DNA of 64,000 nt, taken from Termitomyces sp. T153. Lineage: Eukaryota > Basidiomycota > Agaricomycetes > Agaricales > Lyophyllaceae. The notes beneath the pieces are model-generated. The model was not told where the DNA came from and did not search any database. It was given only the letters and a program-made list of their open reading frames with translations. Every line of letters starts with the position of its first letter. Position 1 is the first letter of the stretch. Made by a program: the position numbers and the translations under genes. Positions 23,296-35,787 of the stretch are shown piece after piece. Location: NCBI GenBank assembly GCA_018296165.2, contig JACKQL020000103.1, positions 103,158 to 167,157 of the forward strand. The letters are read 5' to 3'.

Positions 23296-23758
23296 GGGAT
23301 CTACTTTATCTTACCAGCAGACTGAGTGATCAGGGACTTCTTTTACCCTGCATGTCAAGACACTGCATGCTAGAGGGGGGGTGATGTCAGGGAACTTCCA
23401 TTTCCAACCTCCACAACTTGTTCCAGCACCTCTGCAGCTTGTTTGATATTTCCAGGGCTTTTTCTGGAACCCTGGAGATCTCCAGAGAACTGCAGAGTTC
23501 TCTGTATTACCTCAGCAATCACTGCCCTAGGGTTAGGAGTAGCTCCAGTTATCTTTACAGTAGTTCCCATGCCTCCACCACCTGCTGATGTGCTGCACTG
23601 AGCAGCAGGGATCCTTAGACTTGTTCTCTTTGGATTCCCATCTGCTAGGTGATTAGTTACTTATTGTATTGTTGTCTACTCTACTAAGATACATTGGATT
23701 CCCCTTTGCTAGCTGCATGACTCCAATCTGCCACTCTGGAGGTTGCCCTTACAAGCAC

Positions 23759-24530
23759 TAGAGTTGACTCTGGAGGAGATTAGCACTTGTGCACCCCCCC
23801 TGGGCCTGAAGGAGGATTTTTAGTCAAGTGATGGATAAGGTGTATGCCTTTGTTGCTGAGTACTAACAGGTTCTCATTTCTGTTGTTAGAAAATGAAATT
23901 GCCCTTCCCAATGTCAATTATTCTAAGACAGAAGAACCTCAATCTTCCTCTCCAGATATACAAACACTAACCTCAGAGTCCAAGCCAAGGCCCTCAACCC
24001 CAGCTAGGCTCCATTAGTTCTGCCCTGCCTGGAAGTGCCAGCTGTCCCAGTGGTACATAGTGGCTTCAAGCCCATCCACAAACTCATTGTACCTCAATGT
24101 AGAAATTGAGAGCACAGACACCCAGCAAACTCATGCAGTCACTACCCTCCTAGACAGTGGAGCAACAGGACTGTTTCTAGACTCAGAGTTCATGAAGCAC
24201 CATGGCCTGACTATGCAGCCACTTTCCCAGCCCATTCCAGTGTTCAACATTGACAGAATGTCCAACAAAGCTGGTGCTATCAGCTCTATAGTAGACCTTG
24301 TTCTCTACTACCAGAATCACACTGAGCATGCAGTTTTTGCCATCACTAGTTTAGGCAAGCAGGACATGATCCTTGGTGTCACATGGTGCCAGAAGCACAA
24401 TCTTAAAGTATACTGGGACTGGGGCAATGTAACTATGAGCTGGTGCCCTCAGAGGTGCTCTGCCTGTGCCACCAAGGTCAGAGAAGAATGCTGTGCTGAA
24501 GTTTGAGAATGCATGGCCATCTGGGCATAC
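23759..24530 (+). pseudogene. Chromovirus A: Gag tail and aspartic protease
   Basis: LELTLEEISTCAPPLGLKEDF-like Gag tail directly follows the AGCAC duplication. The 148-codon open frame 24,060-24,506 is the protease: TLLDSGATGLFLD at about 24,147 with an intact DSG, and AVFAITSLGKQDMILGVTW at about 24,331. It is cut at 24,531 by a solo LTR. Confidence 0.85.
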
Positions 24531-25677
24531 TGCTAATAAGACCCACTTGTTGCTGAGCACTATTTTTGGCATTTTGGACTGGACAGCAGCTGACTGTTTT
24601 GACATGGCACAAGTCACAACACTCACTATGTGAGGCCTAGCCCCAAGGTCTGGATCAATGTAGCCTTTGCATGGGATTTTAGTGACCACAAGATTTATTG
24701 ATCATGAGCAATATCACAAGGAGTCTGTACTTTGGGTCTAGAACAACAAGGCTAAGGCCTTTCTTAGTGACAATCACTAGTGACACTCTTGGTGACAACA
24801 CAGCTTCCCCACCATATATGGATATATTGATAGTCATGTGATTTCTTAGTTATCATTTTTCTTGTCAAACTTACAAACATACTTGAATAGCATCTACACT
24901 TCAGGTAGTGACATCAGTCTTGCTCTTTTTGAGATTTATTGCCTTTATGCTTCACATCAACATCACTTAATGTTTTTCACTTGGTTACAGATTGACACCT
25001 AGTATGTATCATAAACACTTTGGCAGATGCTGTTGCTAGTGGTGACTATTTGTTTCTTTTCCCATATTATACCTATAAACAGTATAAATACTGCCTGTAT
25101 ATAGACACATCATTGAATGAACAGAGTACAGTTTCCCCTTCTCTTTCTCTCTCTAAGCTTACTAGCTTGAGATTTTACTTTGTCTCTAGTGCTCACTCTT
25201 CTCACTCACTTCTTTTTACAAATGACTTAGTGATAAGTCTTGCCAACCTCATCATTGACTTTGTGTGGCACCAACTGTGGGTGCCCTTAGCATGATTTTT
25301 GACTCAGCAATGCTAGCAACTATAGCTAGCAACTAGTTTTGCATTCATCCTCTATCCAGTCTCTTATTGCCACTCCCCCATTTTGTTCCCAACTCCTCTT
25401 TCATTGCTTAAGTTCACTCCTCCTTAGCAACTCTTTTGCCTTCATTTGTTTTTTTACCTTCCTCTCATTAGCAACCCTTTGTTACTGTCTAGCAACTCAG
25501 GCCAGCAATAGTGACTCTTTCCACTTTGCTCCTCACACACCCATTTGCTCTAGTTCTCTGGGATGGTTACTAACTTGCCCTTATTTATTAACTTGCTACT
25601 GCCAGCTACCCTATCTAGTGACTAGTGTTAAGTCCTCTTGTTAAGTTTCCTGCATGGCACTAGGTGGCATAGAAACA
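24531..25677 (+). mobile_element. Solo LTR of second gypsy family, plus orientation
   Basis: Starts TGCTAATAAGACCC and ends GCATAGAAACA. It contains a GTATAAATACTG promoter-like box at about 25,081. Copy A's polyprotein (IWAY before, CAGHLPFVDLDLL after) continues on both sides. A clear target duplication was not found. A 91-codon frame at 25,020-25,295 inside it has no homology and is disregarded. Confidence 0.75.
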
Positions 25678-27107
25678 CATCACTGTGCTGGCCACCTCCC
25701 CTTTGTGGATCTAGACCTTCTAAACCCCCACTCCTGGCATTCCCCCATAGAGAGGCTCTCTACAAGGATGACCAGAGCAGCAGTGGGGCCCTGGAGGAGG
25801 AACTAGGAGGGGAGTTTGGAGGTGTACATGACCTGGAGCTCCTGACAAGGCAGTGGAAGTTGGAGACCAGATCTATGCCACCACTTTATGCTCACTGCCC
25901 TCCACCATGGAGATTTTGGCTAGCCAAACCACATCCCAGCAGCTGGCCCAGGTGTTTGCCACCAACTCTGCACCCTGAACATTCTAGGATGTTGTGCCTG
26001 CATACCTCCATGTGTTTGAGGATGTGTTCTCAAAGGCCTCATTCAACTTGCTCCTGGAATGCAAACAGTGGGACCATGCCATTGAACTAAGGCCAGAATC
26101 TAAGCTCTTGAGCTGCAAGGTCTACCCACTCGCATCCAAGGAGCAGGACAATGATGCCTTCCTGCAAGAGAACCTGGACTCTAGTTGCATCTGCCCCTCC
26201 AAATCCCTGATGGCTTCTCTAGTCTTCTTCATTAAAAAGAAGGATGGCTCACTCCAACTGGTCCAGGACTACTGGGTACTTAACACCATGACCATGAAGA
26301 ACTGCTATCCCCTCTTGCTCATTTCTGAGCTCATCAATATCCTTTGAGGTGCATGATACTTTACTAAGCTGGACATCTGGTGGGGCTATAACAATGTGCA
26401 CATCCATGAGGGAGACAAATGGAAGGCTGCCTTCTGGACCAACTGGGGATTGTTCAAACCTCTTGTCATGTTCTTCAGACTCACCAATAGCCTGGCCACC
26501 TTCCAAACAATAATGAACAATATCTTCTGGGACCTTATTGCTGAAAGGCATAGTGTGCATATACCTCAATAACATCCTCATCTACACCTAAATGTTGGAG
26601 GAGCACCACTGAATCACATGCCTCATCTTGGAATGCCTCCACCATCATCAGCTCTATCTCAAACCAGAGAAGTATGAGTTAAAGCTGACCCAGATCGAGT
26701 ATCTCAGGCTGATCATCTCACACAGAGCCACAGAGATGGACCCAGTGAAGGTGGCAGGTGTTGTGGAGTGGCCAGAGCCCAAGAACAAGAAGGAAGTGCA
26801 GGCCTTCCTAAGCTTTGACAACTTCTACTGGAGGTTCATCCAGGACTTCTTGCATCATGCCCACCCTCTATTTGACCTCACTATGAAGAACACCACCTGG
26901 AGCTGAGGGTGTCTGGAGCAGATGGCCTTCAACACTTTCAAGCACACTATCACCTCTGGACTAGTGCCTCCTCTTCCTGGATGACAACTCTCCCTTCCAG
27001 GTGGAAGCTGAGAGTTCTGACTTTGCTACCAGGGCTGTTCTATCACAAGAGTCCCTGGAGGATGGGAAGTGGCATCCAATGGCCTTTTACTCCAAGAGCC
27101 TGAATGG
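25678..27107 (+). pseudogene. Chromovirus A: RT and start of RNase H
   Basis: Follows the order of copy B: SLMASLVFFIKKKDGSLQLV at about 26,200, a decayed YLDD region at about 26,560 (first stop-broken, then NNILIYT), MDPVKVAGVVEWPEPKNKKE at about 26,740, and RNase H to MAFYSKSLNG at about 27,080-27,110, where the large element at 27,113 is inserted. Confidence 0.85.
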
Positions 27108-27112
27108 GGTGG

Positions 27113-28277
27113 TGTCAGGTTCCACTGACCATGGGAGCTCAGCTACACTGGGCAAGTCCTTACTAGGCAGACATAATGTCCTGCACTAATTACTTGGCAT
27201 TTGAAAAAGGTCTAGACTTTAGAGACTTGTGAGAATAAGCAATGGAGAGTGATCTGAACAAGTCTGAGGTGGTCTGGAGAGGTCTGAGACAAGTTGTGGA
27301 GAAGGGGTTGGACTTGATGGGGCAACAGATACAAGTCCAGAAGCAAGTATTGAAGGTGCAGGGTAAGCAGAGGCTACATGAGTGATGGGAGTGGAGCTGG
27401 AGCTTGATGGGAGATCAATAGATTTTGATGGATTTTGGGGCTGAGCAAATAGTGAGGTCCAAAGTTGGTTTAAAGAATGTTTGAAGTTCATAATCATAAG
27501 CATGGAGTTTGTAAAAGTGTTAAGGTTGAAAGAACTTGAGCACAATAAAGGAAATGAGTTGAATGAGACAAAACAGAGTTAAGATAAGATTGAGATGAGA
27601 ACAAAAATGGATTCAAGTGGAAATATGAAACAATAACAAGAATGATAACAGAACTGGAGATGAGACAAGACCAGGAGACTGAGATAAGACCAGGAGACTG
27701 AGAGAAAGGGAAACATAACATAGAACACAAAACATGAAAAGAGAAACAATCAAAAACACATCAGGTAAGACAGGTAGGTAATATCAAGACTAGAGAATGG
27801 GATGCTACTCTATGACTTATATACTGACTACTGGACAGCTCCAGGGTCTGGCAGGTCTGGCAGTGAGACTCATTGGAGCTATGCAGAGTCAATGGGTGTT
27901 GATTGTGATCAGGGAATGGGCTGTGTTGATATTCTGATAGGATCAGTCAAGAATGCAGGCTGTCCCAGGGCTGTTGTAATGCTCCAGAGTTGGTCAGGAA
28001 AACCAGAATGATGAGTTGATGATGTACACTGGAGTCAGAAACAGTGGGGGAAGGTTCCAGGAGTTCAGAAGAGGCAGGGGGGTGTTGATGGCTGTGGAAA
28101 AAGCATCAGAGTTGGCCAAGAGGCCATTGGGGTTTGCTGGAGAAGCATTGGGGTTACCCAGAGTGGGTGCCATGGGTGGGCAAAGGTTGGGGAAGTCAAA
28201 GAGGAAAATGGGAGTAAACTTTAGAGAAGCAAGGTGGCTGGAAACAAGATTCGGGGTTCTGGGAATGGGTCATGACA
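27113..28277 (-). repeat. 3' LTR of the large element
   Basis: Aligned end to end with 34,626-35,782. Both also share ends with the solo LTR at 11,770-12,831. Confidence 0.88.
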
Positions 28278-28477
28278 TCATTCCCCTTCAGCATTGAGAC
28301 TCTTGAGATGCCAGGCATGAGTTGGGGATGAGCAGGGGGCATGGGAATTTAAGTCTGAGCAATATTGATCAAACTGCAGCAAGCAGCAGTGACATAGGGA
28401 ACAAAGTTGAAGTGTGATCATTGTCCATCAAGAAGCTCTTCTTAGGAAATTAAAAGGGTCAGTATGCACCCACATGT

Positions 28478-30160
28478 TTGCTTGACCATTTTTCCATGGC
28501 CTCACCAGTACCATCATTCTTGTGGCCCTCTCCAACTCCACCTTCATCAGATGGCAATTGTGTAGAGGTATGGGCAGAATACAAGTATTACTGGGAAAAC
28601 TTCAACAAGTGTTGGGATTGTCAGAGAATAGATGTCATGCACTGCAGTTGTGAGTATGGTGTCTCTTTTGCTTTGGAGCAGGTTGCTGATCTGTGACTGA
28701 ATTGTCCACAGCTGCAATGAGTTCATTCAGTGGCTCTACTTGTGTGAGGGGCCCAGGGCAGGTCAGTTGAGTGGCTCCACTGCTGCCAACCCATTCTGCA
28801 AGATCAAGTTTGGGTCTGGGGATTGTCCAGGTCATCTTAGAGGGGCAAAGGGTGCCATAGAGAGAGGTGATGCCAGAGATATTTGCAGGAGCATTGGGGC
28901 ATGCATGGGGCTCTCCAATGTTGGAATGGTGTCAGAATGAGGCTCCAATGAGTCCTCAACTCTTTCTTACCATGTTTGCTGACCAGTTGTTCCAGTGTGC
29001 CCTCTGTGCCTAGCAGAGAGAGCCATGTAAGTTTGATAAGCCTTCTGCAGGGTCCCACTATGATATGTTGGTCTGCCTTCTATGCTGCACAAGGCACAAG
29101 AAGTGCTCAGTTTTGCTGGAGTGGTGTGCAGCTTGCATTGCCATGGAGCAGGAGTGGGAGGAAGGCTGAGTGAGGGAACAGTTGGAGGAGGGGTGGAGGA
29201 CTAAGGCACCAGAGAGTGGAGGTTTGGTGGGGAAGGTAAGCCCACTATGGGGGAGTTGCAAGAAGGAGGAGTTGAGCATGCAGGACAAAAAGAAGAGAAG
29301 GGTATCCCTACCCCCAGTGGCCAGTCCTAGTAAGAGGCCCTAAGGCAAGTTGTTGATGGCAGGCCCCTCTGGGCCTCACATATACTCTTCCCAGCTCAGA
29401 GGCATTGCTGGGGCATCTATCAAGTTCCTCTGAGCCTGAACTCTCAATCACTGAGACATTCCTCTGTTAACAGGTAGAGGGCTTATCTAGGATGCTGACA
29501 ATGTAAGAGGGGGAGCTCCAGAGGGCAGGGGAGGATTGGGACTAGGCACAGAGAGAGAGAGGGACATGTTGCAGTGGAACTGCAATACTACCATACAGGT
29601 GGCCACAGAGCATGCATTGGAGGTGCAGGGTTTGTGGGAGTATTTGGTGCAGTTGAAAACATGGTCTGTAGAGGAGGCAGAGAGGTGGTGAAGCCTGCAG
29701 GAGAGTAGTTTATCCTAGGCAGAGGCAGAGGCCAGTAGGCAGTGGGAGGAGTGGTTGGTGAGCAAAGTGGCCTCAGGGCATACTGGAGTTTTGTATAAGT
29801 GTTTCACTTGTTCCCCCAGAGCTTGTTAATGGGGTTGGGCCAGGCTGGATCTACAAACACCAGGTTCTAATGGACAGGGTGTCTGCCACATTGGCATCAA
29901 TCCAGGATGGGTTGGCACAGATGCTTAGGGATCACCTGCTGGAGTTGGGGTAGAGAGTGGTGAGGATGGGGTGGTTGCTGGCAGAGCATTGGCAGCACAA
30001 TGTGGTGGCCCCAGAGTTGTGGTGGGAGGTGGCAGCAGACATGGGGGAGGTGTTGCCAGGGCTTACAGAGGTCCTGGCAGTGGTGAAGGCACAGATGGAG
30101 GTAGACTTGGGGGTTGGGGCAGTGGGGGGAGGAATTCTGGAGGGGGAAAGAGAGTGAGGG
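28478..30160 (+). pseudogene. Antisense coiled-coil coding relic inside the large element
   Basis: On the plus strand, opposite to the LTR promoter, frames look genuinely protein-like: MASPVPSFLWPSPTPPSSDG then VEVWAEYKYYWENF (from 28,496), later TEHALEVQGLWEYLVQLKTW (about 29,605), RQWEEWLVSKVASG (about 29,733), and LMDRVSATLASIQDGLAQML leading into a 66-codon open frame (29,957-30,157). The regular Leu/Glu/Arg spacing suggests a long coiled coil. I do not know the family. Several stops show it is dead. Confidence 0.45.
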
Positions 30161-33100
30161 AGTTGGACTCCATGTTTCTTATTGCTTCACACCTTCCATA
30201 GACCCATCCTGTAAAACTTTGTATTTCATAGACTGTATATAACAAGTTCTGGGGTTTTGATTCAGCTAGTGTGAGACAAATGAAATTTCAGATTTTGTGA
30301 GAGGGTGAAGAAGTAAAACATGCAGGGAGTTGTTTGGAGGAGTTAAAACCCCAGTAAATTCAGATGCAGGGGTTAAGCCCACTAGTGCCATCTGTATCAA
30401 CTAGTCTTAGGGTTGCTGGAGCTTGGTGGAGCATTGCAGGTGGGGTTCAAAGTTTGGTGGAGGTGTTGGAGGGTTTCTGCAGGGCTCTGACATGTTTTGA
30501 AGGAGTCAATGGGTGGAGTGTTGACCTGGGGTGTTGACCTGGGGTGTGCTTCTCAAGGGTTCAGGCCAAGGTTGTGGGTGGGTTTCCTCAGGTCTGGAGT
30601 TATGCTGGTCATTTGGGGTTGGGTTTGGGGGTGGATCTCTGGACTTTAAGTATGCTTGGTGGTGGCTTTGATTTTGTTCCAATGTGGCTGGCAAAGGGGG
30701 CAGAGGTCTTCTGGCAACTTGGATTTTGCTCCAACATGGCTGGCAGAGAAGGCAGAGATCCCTTTTGACAATGGCAGGAGTGACAGAGTAAAGGTCATCC
30801 TTGGGGGGATAGGGTTGGCCAGAGATCAGAGTTCTTGGTGGTATAGCAGAGGGGGCTCTGGGGTTGGATTTGCCATTGTAGTGGACTTGGCAGGGGCTGT
30901 TCTACATGCCAGTTATGCTGTTGGTTGGATTAGCATAGGGGCAAAGATACTCTCTTAGGTTTGGTTGGTTCATTCTTGTGGTTTGTTGTTTAATAGTGTC
31001 TGGAGGTTTGCATTTTGGCAGAGGCACACTTGGGTAGGGTTTTGTTGAACTCCAGAGTATTGTGTTTTGTCAGAGATGTGTCTGGTTAGGAATTTGCTGT
31101 GCTCCAAAGTGTTGGAGGAGAGTCATACTTAATTGGGGTTTTCTGTGCTCTGGAGTATTGGTGGTGAGGTGGTGGGGTCCAAAGTGGCCAGTCTCAATGG
31201 ATTTCCTTAGTCCAGAGTTGGGGTTTGTAGGTTTTGGACCAGCTACATGACATCCCTCCTTGTTCCTGACCAAAGGTAAGTCCAGAGATGGGTAGGGGGG
31301 TCTTACATGTTCCTGGCATCCTTGGGGATTGGGGTTCTGCTGAAGTTTGTCAGAAATGAGTGTGTTCTGAGTCTGGGGCATAGGTTCATCCTTTTTAGAG
31401 TAGGGGTTGGTGGTCTGGAGATAGCCTGGAGGTTGGTTGATAAATAACTCTTCTTGGTGGAGTTGCTTCTGGTTGAGGTATGGAGTGAGGGGGAGGGTGG
31501 AGTTCAGGGTTGTTGTTCTGTAGGCCATTCTTCTTAGGGGTAGGGGCAGGTGGTCTAGAGGTAGCATAATGGGTGGGTTGGCTGCTGGCTCATGGGTAGT
31601 GTTGTGTCAATGGTTGTATTGGGGGGTCCAGCATTGTATTGGAGGTCCAGCAGCAGTTTAATCCCTTCTCAGGGTGGAGCCAGCAGACTGGAGGCAGTGC
31701 AAGGGTTGGTGGGGTGCTGGCTTGTTGGTAGAGTTCGTTTGGAGTTTGTAGAGCATGGGCAGGGTTGGTCTTGAGATGAGCTTGGTGGGTTATGTCTTCT
31801 TCCAGAGTAGGAGCCAATGGTCCAGAGTTAGTGTGGAGGCTGGCCAATGGATGGCTCATCAATGGAGGTGTCTTTGGAGATGGTGCTGAGTGGGGGAAGG
31901 GGTCCAGGGTTAGTGTTTTGTTGGTTTGTTCTTCCCAGCACAAGAACCAGAGGTCTAGAGGCAATGTAAAGGTTGAGTTGGGATGTTTGCTCATTGGTGG
32001 GCTTGCAGTGGAGATCATCCTGAGCAAGGAGGGGTCCAGAGTGGAGTTAGCATGCAAACATTTAATGGGGATTACCACTGAGTGGTGGAGGTCATGCTGC
32101 TCAGTCCCAAGGTTCCCTATTGGTTGTCTGGTGGGGGTGTTTAGGCTCCTTGAGTTGACTGTGGGGCTGTGGAGGCTGAGATTGATTTTTGGAGAGGTGC
32201 CTGGGCCTGCAAGCAGCAAGTGACAGAGTTGTTGGATAATTGGCAGGGGTTCCTGGAGTTGTTCTTAGATGCAGTGGGCATGCTCAAGTTGGTCTTTAAG
32301 AGCTTGGTTAGGTCAGACCATTGTCCAGACATGTGGAAACATTGCTTGTGTTGTAGGGATGGTCATCCACAAATGCTGAGGGGTGGCAGGGAAGTTGGTC
32401 ATGCACATGCATTACTAGGACTCAAAGGGAGCCATGGCAGGTGTGGGGGCAATCTTCCATTCATGCTCTGGAGCAGTCTGGAGGTCATTGTAGTAGGTCT
32501 TGGCATTGCAGGGGCAATCAACAAGATTTCTGATCAGGGGAAGGGGGTACTGCTTCTTTTGGAGGGTGTTGTTGGTCCCTTGATTGTTGGAGCAGAGTCA
32601 GAGGAGCCATTTATTTTTCTTGGTGTCTGGGTCAAATCTTTGGTGGATGTGGTTGGATTGCATGGGGCATTGCCAAGCTTGGGGGAACTACTTTGAGTGT
32701 CTGGAGCTTGTTCTTTCACTGAGTAATCAATTTTGTTGGAGAGGTAGGGGAGGGTGATGGTGGGGTTGTGACCCTGTTGGCAGGGGTCAGGGCATGTAAT
32801 GTCCTTGCTTGTTGATGGGTTGGTGTCAGAGGTTCCCTAGATGGGTGTTGGAGTTAAAATGGGGAATTCTGGAGTTGTGTTGCCAGGGTCTGGAGTTGCA
32901 TGGAGGAGTGCCTGGGGTTTCCTGGCATTGTGGGTTGAGGTGCATTGGACCTTTGTGTGGGGTTTCCAAAGTCATTGGTTGTTCCCAAGTCAGTTTGGCA
33001 GGGGGGAAGCCTCTAAGGGGCACTCAGAAGTACATTCTTCATTGTGGAGGCTTTGGAATTTGAGATAGTTGAGTGTGGAGTTTGTAACACAGGTGATGGT

Positions 33101-34625
33101 GGGGTTCTTTGCTTTCTTCAGAGAATATGTCAGCAAGTTTGTGATACTCCAGGGGAACTACTTCATATAGGGTTCTCTTTTTCCTATAGTCTGCTCTGGC
33201 AGGGTAACTTCTGTGCTTGAGTGTTCTTTTGCTAAGGATGGCAGAATTTGGTAGTTGAAGAGCAGAAGTCCCATCTTGTGAAGTGCATGTGGAGGGAGGT
33301 GGCATTGAGCATTTTGATGCCAGGGGCTCCAGATTGATTGGGAGGGGGTGTTGAAGTAATGGCAGAGGGGTCTGGAGTTGTCCAGCATCATAGGTTAAGG
33401 TACCATGGTTCTCACATTGACTTCTGGGGTTTGTTGGGGGTGCCTTTGGGGTGTGTTTTGAGGTAAGGAGGCTGTGGCAGAGATGCATCTTCCTCCCTTT
33501 CTTGACCACCTTGAGGCTTTGGAAATTCTCTTATCTTCCTCCAGAGTTGCTGGAGTTGGGTCAGAGGCATGGGGCCTTAGAGAACTGGAGGGAGGGGTAG
33601 AGGGGGTTGTGTCCATGTTTGGAGACTTCATTGTGGAGTCTGTCCAGTTAAATGTGGGGCAGAGTTGATGGCCAGTTAACCAGAAGGGTCCTAGCTGATT
33701 CCAGAGGTTGGTTCTGGGGTTGTGGGCAGAGCACTGGTCTTGGAATATTGATTTATTCTTAAGGGGAGAGGGGTAGTTGGCTCAGGGTTTGATTCCAATG
33801 ATGGCAGGGCTTGCTTGGGGAGTTGACATCCTCAAAGTTGGGTGAGAGTATAGCATGAAAGTCAGAGGGTTTATTGGTGAAGCAGTGGAGGTTTGCTCCT
33901 TTTATGTGGGTGGAGGGGGCACCATTGGAGAATTGTTGGTCCAGATATTAGTGACACATGGATTTTGATGGAGCTGCAGGGTAGCACAGGGGTGTTGGTG
34001 TGCTTTCTTGAGGAAGGTGTGGCATTGGAGGAGGGGCTGGTCCAGAGTTGTACAGTTATTCTGGTTGGAGTGGGGTAGGGGCAGTAGGTTTGGAGGGGAG
34101 CTAGGGTTTGGTAGTTGGAAGTCTTGTTGTTGTTTGTCAATGGGGGGAATTGACTTGTTTTTATGTGGCAAGGGATTGTCTCTGGCAGGGGTTTGCATTA
34201 TTGTTGGGGGAGGGTGTGTGATGAGGTGCTAGAGAAGTCATCAAGCAATAGATTTATTCATTGCCAGGGTTGGTTGAGTACTGGGTTGGAGATGTCATGG
34301 TTAACCTTCAGTAGGAGGCAGAGTTGGTGGAGGGAGTGAGGGGGGTGCAGGGGGTGCAGGAGAGGGCAGCATAGGCAAGATGCAATTGGGGTGGAGTGGA
34401 GAGGGTGTCCATGGAGAGAGCCATTGTGTGGGGGTGTAACCAAAGCAGAGAGGACATTTGGCATCAGATTCATAATTCAATGTGCCTTAGCAAACTGGGT
34501 AAGGCAAAACAAATCATAGTGGGTCTCAGGCATGGGCCAACCATAGACATCAAGAGTTCTGACAGAAGTGTATGTGGAGTCAATTGCAGACATCACAAAT
34601 GGGGTAAGGGGGAGTCTTGATATTA
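30161..34625 (-). other. Low-complexity Pro/Asn/Thr-rich interior of the large element
   Basis: Strongly strand-biased sequence (G+T-rich on plus). It translates on the minus strand to Pro/Thr/Asn/His-rich frames such as 33,509-33,039, 32,219-31,590 and 31,567-31,070. Phrases like CCAGAGTTGGGGT recur throughout on the plus strand, so much of it may be expanded simple sequence rather than a gene. Only the 33,140-33,100 block resembles retrotransposon polyprotein. Confidence 0.4.
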
Positions 34626-35782
34626 TGTCAGGTTCTGCTGACTACAGGGCTCAGCTACATTAGGTGAGTCCTTACTAGGTGGAAGCAATGTCCTGCGCTG
34701 ATAACTTGGCATTCAGAGAAGGTCTAGACTTTAGAGACCTGTGAGGATAAGCAATGGGGAGTGATCCAAATAAGTCTAGGGTGGTCTGGAGAGGTCTGAA
34801 ACAAGTTGTGGGGAAGGGGTTGGACTTGATGGGGCACCAGGTACAAGTCCAGAAGCAAGTATTGAAAGTGCAGGGTAAGCAGAGGCTATGCAAGTGATGG
34901 GAGTGGAGCCAGAGCTTGATGGGGGATCAACAGATGTTGATGGGTTTTGGGGCTGAGCAAATAGTGAGGTCCAGAGTTGGTTTAAAGAATGTTTGAAGTT
35001 CATAATCATAAGCACAGAGTTTGTAAGGTATTAAGGTTGAAAGGACTTGAGCACAATAAAGGAAATGGAGTTGAATGAGATGAGACAGAGTTGAGACAAG
35101 ATTGAGATGAGAACAAAAATGGATTCAAGTGGAGATATGAAACAATAACAAGAATGATAACAGAATTGGAGACAAGACAAGACTGGGAGACTGAGATAAG
35201 ACCAGGAGACTGAGAGAAAGGGAAACATAACATAGAACACAAAACATGAAAAGAGAAACAATCAAAAACACATCAGGTAAGACAGGTAGGTAATATCAAG
35301 ACTAGAGAATGGGATGCTACTCTATGACTTATATACTGACTACTGGAGAGCTCTGGGGGATGGCAGGTCTGGCAGCAGGACTCGTTGGAGCCATGCAGAG
35401 TTGATGGGTGCCAGTTGCAATCAGGGGACAGGCCACAGTGATATTCTGATGGGATCAGTCAAGAACATGGGCTGTCCCAGGGTTGTTGTGATGCTCCAGA
35501 GTTGGTTGGGAAAATCAGGGTTGATGATGTACACCAGAGTCAGGAACAGTGGGGGAGGATTCCAGGGGTTTAGGAGAGGCAGGGGGGTGTTGATGGCTGC
35601 ATGGAAGGCATTGGAGTTAGCCAGGAGGCTGTTGTGGTTTGCCTGGGAAGCATCAGGGTTACCCAGAGTGGGTGCCATGGGTGGGCAAAGGTTGGGGAAG
35701 TCAAAGGGGGAAATGGGGGTGAACTCCAGGGAAGTGAGGTGGCTGGGAACAAGGTCTGGGGTTCTGGGAATGGGTCATGACA
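34626..35782 (-). repeat. 5' LTR of the large element
   Basis: Carries a TATATAAG box on the minus strand at 35,328-35,335, with a plausible transcription start about 25-30 bp beyond it. Confidence 0.88.
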
Positions 35783-35787
35783 GGTGG

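Larger units (their letters stand above)
16627..23753 (+). mobile_element. Full-length chromovirus copy B, 7.1 kb, nested in copy A
   Basis: LTRs at 16,627-16,994 and 23,385-23,753 flank gag, protease, RT, RNase H, integrase and chromodomain remains in canonical Ty3/gypsy order. A 5-bp target duplication AGCAC is at 16,622-16,626 and 23,754-23,758. A polypurine tract (AGAGGGGGGGTGA) abuts the 3' LTR at 23,372-23,384. A solo LTR of another family interrupts the integrase (21,212-22,248). All coding parts carry stops, so it is dead, but the architecture is complete. Confidence 0.92.
27113..35782 (-). mobile_element. 8.67-kb LTR element without visible pol (LARD-like)
   Basis: LTRs 27,113-28,277 (1,165 bp) and 34,626-35,782 (1,157 bp) are close copies, with TGTCAGGTTC...GGTCATGACA ends. 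A perfect target duplication GGTGG is at 27,108-27,112 and 35,783-35,787, splitting copy A's RNase H. In minus orientation the right LTR has a TATATAAG box (35,328-35,335), and a polypurine tract AAGGGGAATGA abuts the left LTR at 28,278-28,288. In 6.3 kb of interior I find no RT, RNase H or integrase motif, only a short EYHKLADIFSEESKE block (about 33,140-33,100, minus) like the segment before gypsy RT. It fits a large retrotransposon derivative moved by another element. Confidence 0.85.

Noticed and set aside
25020..25295. 91-codon plus-strand frame
   Set aside because: Inside a solo LTR; no homology and simple Ser/Leu-rich composition.
21212..25677. The two second-family LTRs as the ends of one element
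   Set aside because: They point in opposite directions and each interrupts a different chromovirus copy, so they are two independent solo LTRs.
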